Shown piece after piece: positions 10,950-22,693 of a DNA stretch of 64,000 nucleotides. The stretch is from Astropecten irregularis. Taxonomy: Eukaryota > Echinodermata > Asteroidea > Paxillosida > Astropectinidae. How positions within the stretch are numbered: the first letter of the stretch is position 1; every line of letters begins with the position of its first letter. Where the stretch lies: NCBI GenBank assembly GCA_963971285.1, contig OZ020252.1:10577662-10641661 (forward strand), read 5' to 3'. A program made the translations under genes and the position numbers. Below the pieces are notes generated by a model. It saw only the letters and a program-made list of their open reading frames with translations. It made no database searches and was not told the DNA's origin.

Positions 10950-12536
10950 AGCATTGGATGTTTTCACCAGAACAAGGTTCTAAACGTGAAGGGAAAACCT
11001 CCTCCCGAGCTTTAAAACTATCAATCAAGAGTATTTATAGAATATCAAAGCAACTGTTGGAGTTCAGAATCAATAATTAATTGGTTCGTGTTGGGTTGAA
11101 CATTAACACAAGTCTCATTCATTTTTATACTGCATGTGAAATAAATAGAGACCGCTGGTTCACATTTTCAAGAAGATAACGATTCAACACACTACCCAGA
11201 CAATCTTTGTGATTAATGTAAGCTGGAATGTTATAATTTTTAAGGCCCGAAATGTCTAGCATTTATGAATTGGTACACAAAGATAGCTAGAGAAATTGCA
11301 AATGACGCGCTTAAAGGCAGCGTTCATGATTTGCAAGGCCTCTCAAAAAAGATTGAGTTTGAGACAGAAAATGGACTCAACAGTTCGTAAACAGTGCAAA
11401 CAGTCACCATGGGAAATCTTGGTTCATCAGATGCTGGGTTTTCCAAGGAAATCAAGATTTAGTGTCTTTTAAAAAGATCGTTTGTCCAAACGATTTAGTA
11501 GCATTTCGTAAGTGCGGTGTAACCATGAAGGATTCGGAGGGAAGCACGATTTCATTATTTCTGCTATCCAGATAAACAAAGCTTAAAAAGGTACATGAAA
11601 CAACGTCTGTAAGGAAGTTTAAGACCTTCACATCTGTTTAAGTACTAAATTCAGCCAAAACGCAAATCTTTGCAAATATGCTCCTTTTAATGTTATACTA
11701 AAACACCTTAACGCAACATAATTTCAAATAGTGATATTATAATAATCTGGCACCGGTTAATGGTTTAATTACTTAATACAAGTAGAAAACTGGTGAAAAC
11801 TGATCAGCAAAAACAAAAATAATGACCTGAAATTATATAAAATGCTTGGATTTAGTAGGGCCTGACGCGTTTCGAAATATTTTAATATCTTGGTTTAATT
11901 ACTTGATTAAAACTGCGATGGTAGATTCAACGCGAATTTCGTCACCCGTTTGCAATGGACCTAATTGTATTTGCCCAACCAGAGGAATTTGGTTGGGTTG
12001 CGCTATAAAACGACAGCAATTAAACGAATTGCTATTTGTCAATCTTCATGGACTGCTATAATGGTCTGCAGTTTGTTTTTCTTATGGTTGCTCTGCTTGA
12101 TTGATTAAAGTCCACTCGCTGGTTTGGTTGGAAACATTTTCTTTAAAAATGTCCAATTAGTCAGAAGTAAATTTTTACTGCGTTTTACGATGCAGCAACA
12201 TTATACACTACTGCTTATTGCCATAACAAATTGAGTTGCGACTTTGTTTGGGTGTTTTTTTAATACAGTCTTAATGTATCCGTCATTATACATGTACTAC
12301 CTCACCAACATTGCTGGGATTTGCTATAGGTACAAAATTATAAAAAGGTTCTTTTAAATTTGGAAGATAAATTATAGCCTATCTGTATGCTTAAAAACGT
12401 TTTTTTTTAGATGGTACCTTTACTAACATGCAAAGGAAAATCTTTTTTCCGTAACTTGGTAGAATTATAAATGGGACGTGAAGATATTGCGATGAAGATA
12501 AATAAATTGCGCTGGAAAACTTCCCTCGCGACTATA
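10950..12536. other. Stretch holding a dispersed repeat, otherwise unannotated
   Basis: Includes the repeat at 11295-11500 and, at 11820-11880, a fragment (AAATGCTTGGATTTAGTAGG and GCCTGACGCGTTTCGAAA) that is the reverse complement of part of the 55.4-kb repeat. Nothing else was recognised. Confidence 0.45.
11295..11500 (+). repeat. Dispersed repeat, copy 1 (pair with 55.5 kb)
   Basis: Shares GATTGAGTTTGAGACAGAAA, CAACAGTTCGTAAACAGTGC, GGGAAATCTTGGTTCATCAG and AATCAAGATTTAGTGTCTTT with 55490-55680 in the same orientation at about 90 percent identity by eye. Both copies lie next to the CGTTTCGA motif. The element type is unknown. Confidence 0.7.
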
Positions 12537-12899
12537 GAAAGGTAGTATCATACTTCGGTAGCATACCGAAACAGAAATCTTCACATATTTACCTATAACT
12601 TACAGGGTATAAAGATGGTTATAGTAAAAACATGCCGTTAAAATTGTTACATCTGAAATGCTGTATTTATCCAGAAAATAGCATAACCAATGACTAAAAA
12701 CAATTTTGATCTTCGGACGATCAAAAATAACGGTGAAAAGATTTGAAAAATACCGGGGACGTTTTCACTGTTTTCTCAAAAAGTGGGCACCGTATAGAAC
12801 TGGGAATTTCACAGATGACTGATCCTGTATCCTCCTTGATATTTTTTGCTCATGAATCTGAATTTCTTTGACAAAAACCAAAGTATGATATTTCCTTGA
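12537..12899 (-). mobile_element. TTAA MITE family A, copy 5
   Basis: GAAAGGTAGTATCATACTTCGG at the left and CAAAGTATGATATTTCC TTGA at the right; both flanking TTAA sites are mutated. The internal blocks are intact. Confidence 0.88.
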
Positions 12900-13403
12900 A
12901 TGAGTTTGCGTCACTCGATTTCAATTATAGCGGCAACGCTAACGTCAAGGTGTTCATACAAACAAAAACAATCGACACAAATAAGTACATGAACCACTTA
13001 ATGCGACAAGCTTTCTTTCATAATGTAGGGCACCATCAAATATTTAGGTGCAAGTCTGCAAAGGTTTGTATATATGACCCTAAAGTAAACACAGTATATG
13101 TCCATTGCCGTCACACCACTATAGCAGACATGCCCTATATTGTGTATGCCATCAGTCAATGTGCGCGACGTATTCTGTGAAGATGGATTGTGCTACTAAT
13201 ATTAAGAGAAGGGGAGATAGCTTACAGGCTTAACAAGTTTAGGTCCTATGTCATATAAAACCAAAAGTATCAACTGTGTATGTGCGTTCTAGCAATAAGG
13301 ATTTGGATCCATGCATCAGAACGTAAAATCTAACATTGGGAAATATTTGCATTTCACATTTAGTATTTGCGGCTTCAATAAACCCCAATCTTCTATCAAT
13401 TAT
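12900..13403. other. Spacer with one ORF of doubtful meaning
   Basis: A 94-codon reading frame (12896-13180) begins inside the MITE end, so its ATG is not credible. The peptide has no recognised motif and the codons are AT-rich like the surroundings. Confidence 0.35.
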
Positions 13404-13822
13404 AATCTACTCATCAAATAACCACAAGTGAAACTGACTGAATTTATAGTCATTGAAAATTGAACAAAGAAACATTGACTGGAGCGGGATTCGAACCGGC
13501 GACCTTTTGAATACCGTACAGGCGCCCTTACCAAATGAGTTACCCAGCCCTATACGTTGGTGGTGTCCCCAATAGTAAATTATCGTTGTTCGTTTGGCAG
13601 TCAGAAGCCATGAAACCACTCACATACTGCTAAATCCCAAGGATCATTTCACCGATGCACGCAGCAATGCTGCAACCTGAGAACGATACATGGGGGATCA
13701 CTCAGAGAGGATACGGTTTTTTAATTAATATAATCATCAAATAACCACAAGGGAAACTGACTAAATTTAAACTCATTGAAAAGAGAACAAAGAAAAGTTG
13801 ACTGGAGCGGGATTCAAAATAG
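13404..13822 (-). mobile_element. tRNA-derived SINE S1, copy 1, with a partial second unit in tandem
   Basis: The tRNA-like part, read on the minus strand, is 13477-13550: GGGCTGG-type acceptor, A-box-like segment, B box GGTTCGAATCC (complement at 13487-13497) and a matching 3' acceptor CCAGTC. A flanking segment (complement of CATGGCTTCTGACTGCC, then GCAGCATTGCTGCGTGCATC) is shared with all other S1 copies. From 13741 the AT-rich end starts again (ATCATCAAATAACCACAAG) and runs to GGAGCGGGATTC at about 13815, so a second unit of about 337-bp period follows, truncated inside the B box. Confidence 0.75.
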
Positions 13823-14136
13823 TTTCGTTGTGTATAGGCCTAAGATACAAGTATTGTTATTCAATTAAAATAACAATGCACGAGTTAATTGACATTCATC
13901 AAGCACAAATTGTTAGCGTTTAACAATTCGGTGACTGAATTCCAAAAAAGGCACGCGGCAAAACAAGTGGTTTGTCTTGTAAACAGAAGACTGCACTTGA
14001 TTGACTAGCTTGCGGTTACTTTGCCCTCAGATTAGTCATGTATACAGTTTCATTCAATTAAAAACCAGACGTTGCTAGCTTCGAACTACTCAGAACGAAG
14101 CATGATATGCATCTGTGGCATCTTGCATCCGTAATA
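13823..14136. other. Short unannotated spacer
   Basis: No repeat or ORF recognised. Confidence 0.4.
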
Positions 14137-14479
14137 CTAAACGTAATGTTATACTTTGGTTTTTGTCAAAGAAGTACAGATTCATGGGCAACAATATCGA
14201 GAAAGATACAGTCATCTGTGAAATTCCCAGTCCCATACGGTGTTCACTTTTTGAGAAAACAGTGGAAAACGATCACGGTATCTATTCACAGGAGTTTTGA
14301 TGTTCCTGATATCAAAATTGGTTTTGGTCAATTGGTTTTACTCTTTTCTGGATAAATACAGCATTTCAGGCAGACGAAAAATTTACGGTATGTTTTACCA
14401 TCATCATCTTTATAGGTAAATCTCAGTGAAGATAGATTTTGTTTCGGTATATGCTACCAAAGTATGATAGTAAATTTAA
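14137..14479 (+). mobile_element. TTAA MITE family A, copy 6
   Basis: CTAA at the left (a mutated TTAA) and TTAA at 14476-14479. The ends are diverged (ACGTAATGTTATACTTTGG; CAAAGTATGATAGTAAA). Two overlapping short ORFs here encode peptides that recur in other copies and reflect the repeat only. Confidence 0.85.
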
Positions 14480-15776
14480 AGAAGTGAGGTGAGAAAGGGA
14501 TACATACGGATAAAAGATGCTGTTAGAGTATAGTCTAAAAAAGACTAACAAATTTCGATTAAACGAATACAAAATAGCGAAGAGTTCCACTTACATTTAT
14601 CGAATCATCGTGAGATGTGGTGTTGTTTCCTTTTGCTGTACACGATACAATTGATTCGTGGATACAGAGTGTACGGAGGCAGCAAAGAAAGCGAAGAAGT
14701 CAGAACTCAGAGCCGTGAGCATTAATCGCGTTGGGAGTTCCCGTTGGCGCGTGGTCATCCACTGACTGGTAGCTCATCAAATGGGAGCTTGTCGGCATCT
14801 AAGCCCGTTACTGACTGGTAAAGAACTACAGCTCAGCATCACGCACGGTCACAGTACCGTATGATCGGTCGGTATTGTACCACCGGCGTTGAGTGACAAG
14901 ACGCTAGCCAGCCACTGCTATCACAGAGTGACTTTTAATTAAAACTAAAATGACGGGTAAGATATTGGAGATGGGCTGACGGACGCCAAGGGTGCTAATG
15001 ACAGCTTCCTTGGTAGCAAAGGCCTAGACGCATTATAAATCGAGGTTAGCCTTATCTTCATACGGAAGCCGAAAGCAATCACATTTGACAAATGAAGTCA
15101 AACCTACTGATGCTAAACTACAGGTGTATACCTTTATAGAAGTATAATACCAATCTAAAGTTGCCTGTATTTGATATGATCTTCACCTAGTGTGTTGTAT
15201 AGTCATTGCAGGGTGAATCTGTCAAAACTGTTAAGATTAAACAAATAATATCCGATACTCATATCACGCGATGGTTGAAATTTACAAAAAAAAAAATTCC
15301 AGTGAGGTTTTCTCATCAAACAATCGATATATTGACCAATGCCAGGATTTGGCGAGAACTGCACGGTTTAGTGAAACGAGACATGTATACATACAGCTTG
15401 GTATGGTGTATGAATAAAACACGACAGTTATACATAAACATTATACAACGGTGATAACTGGTTACGGCTAGCAAAGCAGGCTTGCATTGCATACGAAGCG
15501 AGATGTCAAGAATTTATCTTTGCTGGATCCTGTCTCCATCAATATGGTATGGAAATGACATTTTAGAAACAAGTCAAGAATGAGTAATGTTATTACAAGT
15601 ATCCATGTTTGAATTTGTGATTAAATAGGCGGTTTCCCAAATGTATTGTATTGAGCGCGTGAGTTGCTGTCCGTTGTAAATTGTGACGTAGTTTAATAAG
15701 TCTTCGTCCTCGAAATGAAATAGGTTACATAGATGAATGGATGATATCAATTTTTCTATGGTAAGAATTTTACGTC
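14480..15776. other. Stretch with a GC-richer patch at 14.6-15.0 kb
   Basis: The patch from about 14640 to 14956 is richer in CpG than its surroundings and ends in AAAATGACGG followed by GTAAGA. No other element was seen. An 82-codon ORF near 15.2-15.45 kb is basic and A-rich without recognised motifs. Confidence 0.35.
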
Positions 15777-16085
15777 CATTTTTGATTAATCATTGAAAAG
15801 TGAACAAAAAAAAAAAGACTTGAGCGGGATTCCGACCAGTGACCTCCTGAATACCGTACAGGCGCTCTACCAACTGAGTTATCCAGCTCTACATTGGTGG
15901 TGTCCCAAATAGTCACTCATCTTTGTTCATTTGGCAGTCAGAAGCCATGAAACCACACACACACACACACCGTCATACCCCAGGGATCGTTTATTTGATA
16001 CGTGCAGCAATGCTGCAACCTGGGAACGGTACATTGGGATCAATCAAAGAGGATTCAGCTTTTAATCAATATGCTCAACAAATGA
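15777..16085 (-). mobile_element. tRNA-derived SINE S1, copy 2
   Basis: The B-box region is mutated (GGGATTCCGACC) and the A-box region reads CCAACTGAGTTATCCAGC on the plus strand. The body continues through TGGTGGTGTCCC, GTCAGAAGCCATGAAACC, a CA dinucleotide expansion at about 15953-15970, and CAGCAATGCTGCAACCTGG. Confidence 0.75.
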
Positions 16086-16770
16086 TATACCTTAAACCCT
16101 TGTAAGCAGCGTTTTGTTAAACAGATTTAACGTCATCTTTGCATGGATCCTGCAAAACTTTTTAATGAAGTTGGAAATCATACAAAATCAATACAGAGCA
16201 CACAAACTTTGATGTGTAAACTTAACAAACGGAGATTGGGAGAAAATTGGTTGAATAGAAATTCGGGTATCTTTTGATAATATGACTCAATACTTTAGGA
16301 CTCAAACGCTACTGATCTTTTCTATTTTGTCATGAGATTTGGGCTCAGGGTCGTGACTTGCATTATTCGTTGAGGTATGGAAAGGAGTTGACAGTTGTTC
16401 AGCACCAAGGACCAATGTTTAATGACTTAATTTCCAGGAAATTACTACAGGAATTTAAGACCTCGAATAGGACCTCGCACTTTCTTATGCTATTAAAATC
16501 AACATCACCAATGAAACTATTAATGAAAATTAATAGTCCTTGTCTGGTAGCACCTATGACCCATGTCATTGACAGAACATAAGCTCAACGCCTTGAAACA
16601 CTGGGTGTGGCAAGAGTGTGATGCCAGATGTGAAATTGCTTGAAAAATCTTACAAAAGTGTCATCGTGTGAAAGGACACCAATGCTTGTGAGTGACCGAC
16701 GTCGGTGGTGAATCCTTGAGAAATTTCTCAAGCATGAGACAAATTCGCAAGCCTCTTTTATAAGCATCAT
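16086..16770. other. Unannotated stretch
   Basis: Short ORFs only. No repeat shared with other parts of the window was noticed. Confidence 0.35.
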
Positions 16771-17060
16771 GTGAAGTGGAATCCATTACTGTTAGCAAAC
16801 ATTCTTCGCTTACGATAGGAGACTTTTAATTTTGCTTACGGTTAGCGTATTTCACTGGAGAGCTGCCTTTAGGCTCATATGCTAAGCAAGGACTTCCTGC
16901 AGAATGATTATGGCAGCGCGTTAGCAGAAAATAATCACGGATACCTTAAGCCTTGCTTACCGAAAGTCTTGCTTACGGATTTCATGAAATAGATTCCACG
17001 CGTAGCAGTGCCCGTAAGCACAAACATTTGCCGTATAGCGGATTCCATGAAATTGGGCCC
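16771..17060. mobile_element. GGGCCCAATTTCAT MITE, copy 2 (diverged)
   Basis: The right end is CCATGAAATTGGGCCC. The left end is degraded around GAAGTGGAATCCATTACTG. The interior repeats TTGCTTACGG, TTGCTTACC and GCTTACG, as the family does with CTTAGCA elsewhere. A family A MITE starts within six bases of its right end. Confidence 0.6.
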
Positions 17061-17065
17061 GGGCC

Positions 17066-17418
17066 AAAAGTTAGTATCATACTTAGGTAAGAAACCAAAA
17101 CAGAAATGCTCACAGATTTACGTATAACTTACAGGTTATGAAGATGGTGCTGGTAGAAACATACGATAAAATGTTTCCGCCTGGAAAGGTGTATTTATCC
17201 AGAAATAAGTAAAACAACGACCACAAAATCTGTTTGATCTTTTAAAAGATCAAAAATGAAAGAGAAAATACTTAAGAAATACCGTGGCTGTTTTTCACTG
17301 TTTTCTCAAAAGTGGGCACTGTATGGAACAGATGACTGTTACTGTATATCTGTCTTGATATTTTTGCCCATGAATCTGTATTTCTTTGATAAAAAACAAA
17401 GTATGATATTACCTTTAA
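17066..17418 (-). mobile_element. TTAA MITE family A, copy 7
   Basis: The left end (AAAAGTTAGTATCATACTTAGG) abuts the GGGCCC element. The right end CAAAGTATGATATTACC is followed by TTAA (17415-17418). The central GATCTTTTAAAAGATC palindrome is perfect here. Confidence 0.88.
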
Positions 17419-18023
17419 AACTAACGCGTCAATCTTCGAGTCTGAGACCAACAGGATACATTTGTTGTCTTCCACTTCCCTTTTTGGGGGTAACCCGCAA
17501 AATTCCATCTTTGTAGGCGATGAGTGCACACCAAATATGAAAATCAGGTCAGGGTTTTCGTTCATATCTGGATACACCTAAGGGGAGTTGTCGGCAATGT
17601 CTGCATGTGATGAACTGGGTAAAAACTCCCCAAGGATCAAAGAGAGACTCAACCTCACAAATTCTCAGAATCTGCATTTATAACGCTGATAGCGCAATCT
17701 CATACACATTTTTGTGCAAGGACCTGGCTGAGCCAGCAGGTAAATTGAGTTCAGTGGACTGGCTGTCTTAGAGGGGATCATATTATCTGTATTTCTCTTT
17801 CACATGTACAACCTTCTTTCTTCCTAATAGCCAGTAAATAAAATCCCAACAGAGTGAGGTGGATGTTTACTTAATCCTGGTCAATACCAGTATTTTACTC
17901 CTGAAATCGATAATAACTATGTGACAGGGCTTTTCTATTTAATGTGCTCATGGTATCTTTCCTCCTTAGAGTGTTATATACTCGTAATTCTTGTTTTAAG
18001 GTAACACAGTACATCCATTTTTT
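17419..18023. other. Spacer between family A copies 7 and 8
   Basis: Nothing recognised. Confidence 0.35.
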
Positions 18024-18389
18024 TTAAAGGTACAATCATACTTTGGTAACATACCAAGACAGAAATCTTCACAGATTTACCTATAACTTACAGGGTATGA
18101 AGATGGTAATGGTAGAAACAAACAGTTAAAATATTTTTGTCTGAAATGCTGTATTTACCAGAAAAGAGTAAAACCAATGACTAAATTCAATTCTGATCTT
18201 CGGAAGATAAAAAACCTGTGGAAAGATTGACAAAAAAACGTGGGCGTTTTGAACTGTTTTGTCAAAAAGTGGGCACCGTATGGGACTGGGAATTTCACAG
18301 ATGACTATTATTGTAACTTTCTTGATATTTTTGCCCACAAATTAATCTGCGTTTCTTTGACAAAAACCAAAGTTTGATATTACTGTTAA
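18024..18389 (-). mobile_element. TTAA MITE family A, copy 8
   Basis: TTAA at 18024-18027 and 18386-18389. The left end is AAGGTACAATCATACTTTGG; the AAAAAGTGGGCACCGTATGG block is intact. Confidence 0.9.
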
Positions 18390-19032
18390 TGCCTTCATAT
18401 TTTACTTTTACTTCTAGACAATGTTCATAAGATTTAACACAAGGTGTTTGCAATTGAATGAGACACGTTGCACTCTTATGTGTAGTACTACGAAGGTTCA
18501 ACCCATTAGCGTCATAGAGTATAGGCCTATATAAAATAGGGAGAAAGTGAAGCACGTATTGTGAAGCACACCCGTTTTCCGAAGCCAAGATTTTGTACAG
18601 TTTTGTACGTTTTGAAGCACATAGGCCTATATAACAGGGAACCAAGACATTTATATTCAGTTCGGCAACAGAATATGTCCGGTTCTGCGTGTGTTTAAAT
18701 TTCGTAACAGACTTTGAATTTCTAAACATTTGTGTGAGGTTTATATTTCAAATCGTTAATTGTACGAAGTATATATTTTTACAATCGTTTTTATTAAGAT
18801 TTATTTCAATTTTCATTTAGTATAGAGCCCAAGCCCTTACATCTGTTTCCATATGGTTAACATGTATTTCTATCAGTTTTTTTTTACAGTATAGATCTTC
18901 GTACAAGGGCGTGGAAACGATTAGGCCTATACTTAGATCACCGTTTGAATGGCAGAAGTGCACAACCTTATGGTTTTTCAAGAATTGCCCATTATCTTAA
19001 TAACGATAAAAATGTAACTTTCCTCTTAATCA
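18390..19032. other. Spacer with three TAGGCCTA octamers
   Basis: TAGGCCTA occurs at 18522, 18622 and 18922, the densest group in the window. The 144-codon ORF that overlaps here on the minus strand runs into the MITE and is not credible. Confidence 0.4.
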
Positions 19033-19310
19033 TCAAACAACGACAAAGGAAACGGACTGAACAGACGCATCGTATTTGAGTGACTCCACATGCACTGTTT
19101 CTCAGGTTGCTGCATTGCTGCGTGTATCGATAAAATGATCCTTGGGATATAGCAGTATGTGTGTGATTTCATGGCTTCTGCCTGCCAAACGAACAACTAT
19201 TGGGACACCACCAACGTAGGGCGGGATAGCTAATGTGGTAAGAGCGCCGGTACGGTATTACAGAGATCGCTAGTTCAAATCCCGCTCCAGTAATTTGTCT
19301 TTAGTTTGTT
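19033..19310 (+). mobile_element. tRNA-derived SINE S1, copy 3
   Basis: Plus-strand copy: GGTTGCTGCATTGCTGCG, then TTTCATGGCTTCTGCCTGCC, then ACCACCAACGTAGGGCGGG and a mutated A box (TAGCTAATGTGGTAAGAGC), then the B-box region AGTTCAAATCC. Mutations in both boxes suggest it is old. Confidence 0.75.
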
Positions 19311-19775
19311 AGTATCGTAATGAGAAAGTACATAAAGAAAACCCCAGAGTATTAGGGATCTTCGGGCAAAGGGATGCTAGTATAGCAAGCCCTATCGCAG
19401 GAGAGTTGCAAATATCTTGTGAGCTTTAAAGGGTGGGTGTTTTTGCTTATCATATTGATTGAATTAAGTATTTCAAACGCAGTTGTGTCGCTGTCGTAGT
19501 TTTAGCCTCCCTTGTGTTGGCGTTAAAATCATTTTATTAACTGGGAGCGGGAACGCCCCACCCACAAATGGCCATCCCGTCGTGACGTCATCTCGGGAAC
19601 CCGGTTGCGGATTCACAAGCCATCGAGTAATGCTACGTTGGTTCCCGCGTCACTGACGGCAATCAAAATCCCGTACTACTAGGAGTGGGGGCGTGGACAC
19701 AAAATGCTAATGGGGTGCGGTTAATTTTGAGAAAACAAATACCAGATGCGAGGAAAAACAAAACAAAACCAAACT
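19311..19775. other. GC-rich spacer containing a consensus CRE
   Basis: From about 19530 to 19690 the sequence is GC- and CpG-rich relative to its surroundings and includes TGACGTCA (19583-19590), the palindromic CREB/ATF site. No transcription unit could be tied to it. Confidence 0.35.
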
Positions 19776-20090
19776 TTAAAGGTAGTATCATACTTTGGTA
19801 AGAAACCAAAACAGAAATGTTCACAGACTTACGTATGACTTACGAGGTATGAAGATGGTGCTGGTAGAAACATAAGGTAAACAATTGTCCGCCTGAAATG
19901 GTGGATCAAAAATAAAAGAGAAAAGACTTAAGAAATACGTGGGCGTTTTCACTGTTTTTTTTTTCTCAAAAAGTGGTTACCGTATGGGACTGAAATTTTC
20001 ACAGATGACTATTGCTGTGTATCGGTCTTGATATTTTTGCCCATGATTCTGTATTTCTTTGCCCAAACCAAAGTATGATATTACCTTTAA
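19776..20090 (-). mobile_element. TTAA MITE family A, copy 9
   Basis: TTAA at 19776-19779 and 20087-20090, and the end sequence GGTAGTATCATACTTTGGT is exact. The central palindrome is deleted: GTGGATCAAAAATAAAAGAG joins the blocks that normally flank it. Confidence 0.92.
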
Positions 20091-21410
20091 TCAAATTTAA
20101 TGTATTTTTGAAAAAAAGTTAATTTAATTATTTATTAATGAATATATTATTATTAGGCCTATTATTATTATATCATTGCAGCTACCCTTTAAGATTTGGT
20201 ACAGGTGGGTGGGAATTATACTGCATCTATAGCAAGCTGTATAACAGTCGATAGAGATAGGGGTCATATGTCATCTTGATCCTGATAGGGTTCAAGCAAG
20301 GGTAAGTATACGACTGCAACGGACACATTATCTGCTGAAAGGTAATCCCTATTGAAATATCTATGTCATCTTTCAGCTCTCTGAGCCGATTCATCCAGAA
20401 GTATGCACAAGGATTCCTCCGCAGTGCACTTCACTGGCATCCTATGCAGTAATCTCGGTGAATGCTCTCTTTTCTAGAGAACTCCTTGCTCCAGTAAATG
20501 CGTTTGCACAATCTGCACGCATGGGATGCTACGTATGACAATTTATGTTATTTTCAGTTCAAGAATCAGCTCGTATTACCGTGGAAAATGCAGATTTTGT
20601 TGGACTAGTTGAATATATTATGACCGGCAAGTTAGCTTGGATAACTGTGAAGATTTGACCAAAAGTGCACTTCTTGCAAACCATATATATGGACAGTAAT
20701 GCATTTATAAAAAAAAAATGGTTTAGTATGTCGAAATAGTCTACATCATGCAACCCACGCAAAGTCAAGGCGCACCGTTTCTTTGTCAATGGTTGAACCG
20801 TTTAATTTATAGGTTACTTTATAGGTTACTGCGTGGGTTCCCCAGCAAATCGTTAAAGCGTTATAACACAGTCATGTACGGCAATCTCACGCTATATTAC
20901 GTTGTTGTAAAAGTCCCCACAACCACGCGTGCAGCGTTTGAACGCTACAATTGAGCGTTAAAACGCAAACGAACGGCTTAAGAACTGATTGACCTGGGAA
21001 TTTTGAGTCCCCGTTCAATAGCATTATTCACAGTGCATCCATCCTATATTCGAAGCGATGCAATCCAAACCGAGGCTTAGATTCAAAATAGTCTGGCACC
21101 CGTTTACCGTTTTAAAATTGGTGTTATTTTGTCTATTGGGTATACAAGGAAGTTGACAAAATAGATGCACCATGTTTAAGGCCTATATGGGGTCACAATT
21201 ATGCTGATTTGGCAGAATAAAGATACAAGGACCCAACCAGTACGCATCAACCTGCTTCATATCAATATCTTAGCCATGACGATTACAAAATAATACAACG
21301 AAGTAGATAAAAGAAATAAAAATACATTGATAAAACAAATTATAAAAATAAAGTAAAGGAACAAAAACATGAATAAAAGTTATGCATGGCGAAAGTACTA
21401 AAACAAGGTA
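20091..21410. other. Stretch with a GCGTT-rich segment
   Basis: AACCCACGCA (20752) is inverted as TGCGTGGGTT at about 20830, and AACGC/GCGTT words recur to about 20975. This may be another word-rich MITE, but the termini were not resolved. Confidence 0.35.
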
Positions 21411-21545
21411 GGTTTGCGGTGACACCATGTAATCTCTTCTGTGAGAGTGTGTGGCTCTGAGAAGAAAATTAAAATCGGTGGTAAATTATCTCTCGACGTT
21501 CCGAACAGTCTGCTCTGTTCGTCTTCAGGACGAACAACATAGTTT
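21411..21545. repeat. Dispersed repeat with hammerhead-like motif (pair with 32.1 kb)
   Basis: GGTTTGCGGTGACACCATGTAA at its start matches 32105 onward. The minus strand of 21494-21530 reads CTGAAGA, a CGAACAG/CTGTTCG stem with a 6-base loop, then GGAACGTCG. This has the layout of a hammerhead core, but CUGAUGA and GAAA are each changed by one base. Likely a Penelope-like or retrozyme-type remnant. Confidence 0.45.
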
Positions 21546-21560
21546 CATTGGAGGACATGA

Positions 21561-21613
21561 ATGTTATATTGACATAGGCCTCATCGGCGATGAGGCATAT
21601 GTCAATATAACAT
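21561..21613. repeat. Near-perfect 53-bp palindrome
   Basis: ATGTTATATTGACATA..CCTCATCG (21561-21586) is inverted at 21588-21613 with essentially no loop. One arm includes TAGGCC. Elements with this structure are not seen elsewhere in the window. Confidence 0.8.
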
Positions 21614-22344
21614 GGATGTTGCATTATGTCCCTACATTGTGCCCTGAGCAATCTGAAGTCTATTAGTGATCGCATTTTGTTGGCCGTTACATATGATTCT
21701 TGTGTTTACCCTCAGGAAACAGGATGTGACACCTGATGGGAATGCCTAAGGGCTCTATGCCTCCCCAATGCACTAACATATCACACATGGTATAGCAGGC
21801 CTACTGCTGCATCCTACATTACTGCATCTACTATAATGCCCATTCCATCACCGTAGGATAAGGGGGGATATAAACTCCAATGTGCAGCATCGCAAGTCCA
21901 AATGGCTAATGGGCTTCATTGTTTTGAAACTTCCAAGTCTCATGAGATGGGTTTTCCATGCACCCAGATTAATTGGCCTGCAGAATGAACCCAGTCTACA
22001 TGTATACGTGATGTGCATACGAACCATGAAATATAGGGCAGAAGTGAATGTTCCACATGCTACGACCGGGAACACTATATTTGACGAAGTTAGTTATTCA
22101 TAATATGTTTACAGATTTATGTAGGTCATTTAATTATTGGTTTGACTTTCACTCTAAACATTAGCAAGACACCCTAATAGAATGTGATATATTATTAGCG
22201 TAGACGAGAAGCCCAATGTGTATAGAAGAAAGCCATGTTTGGGAAGTATGAGACCTCACTGACAAATCAGTACGGCAACGGAATGCCCATGGAATTAGTT
22301 GAGGTCGAAACATTGGTTTAAGTTCGAATCATGGTGTCGATCCC
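21614..22344. other. Unannotated stretch
   Basis: No element or gene recognised; overlapping short ORFs on both strands around 21850-22100 have no protein-like features. Confidence 0.35.
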
Positions 22345-22620
22345 GGGGGGATGGGGGGGGGGGGGGGGGGGGTTATATCCGCCCCCAATATTTGAGGTGG
22401 GGGTGATGGCGTGTATTATCAATCCCCCCCCCCCCAATATTTCGAGGTTGAATTTCATTTAATACGGACAAAATATCTGGAAATAATGAAAAAATAGCAT
22501 GCTTCGTTTTTAAATGCTCTAAAACACGACTTTTCGACTCTGTTTTTGTTTTGTTTTCATGTCCCTGGTGTGGGAGGGGGGGGGGGGGGGTTTCCCATCT
22601 TCCCACACCCTCCCCTGGCT
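22345..22620. repeat. Poly-G/poly-C block
   Basis: Long G runs at about 22350-22372 and 22577-22590 and C runs at about 22422-22434, with GGTGGGGGTGATGG between. The repeated phrase CCCCCAATATTT(C)GAGG occurs twice, so the block is internally duplicated. G-quadruplex formation is possible. The run lengths may be unreliable in an assembly. Confidence 0.6.
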
Positions 22621-22693
22621 CGGACACCAAATCACCAATCATGAAAAGAAATCGACACAATCGAATACTGATTCTATAGTGAAAACAAGCATT

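Noticed and set aside
14107-14355. Recurring peptide in short ORFs (LSKK.RFMG.NI pattern) at 14.1, 18.2, 24.9, 58.9 and 62.4 kb
   Set aside because: All lie in family A MITE copies; the similarity is due to the DNA repeat, and frames and stops differ between copies.
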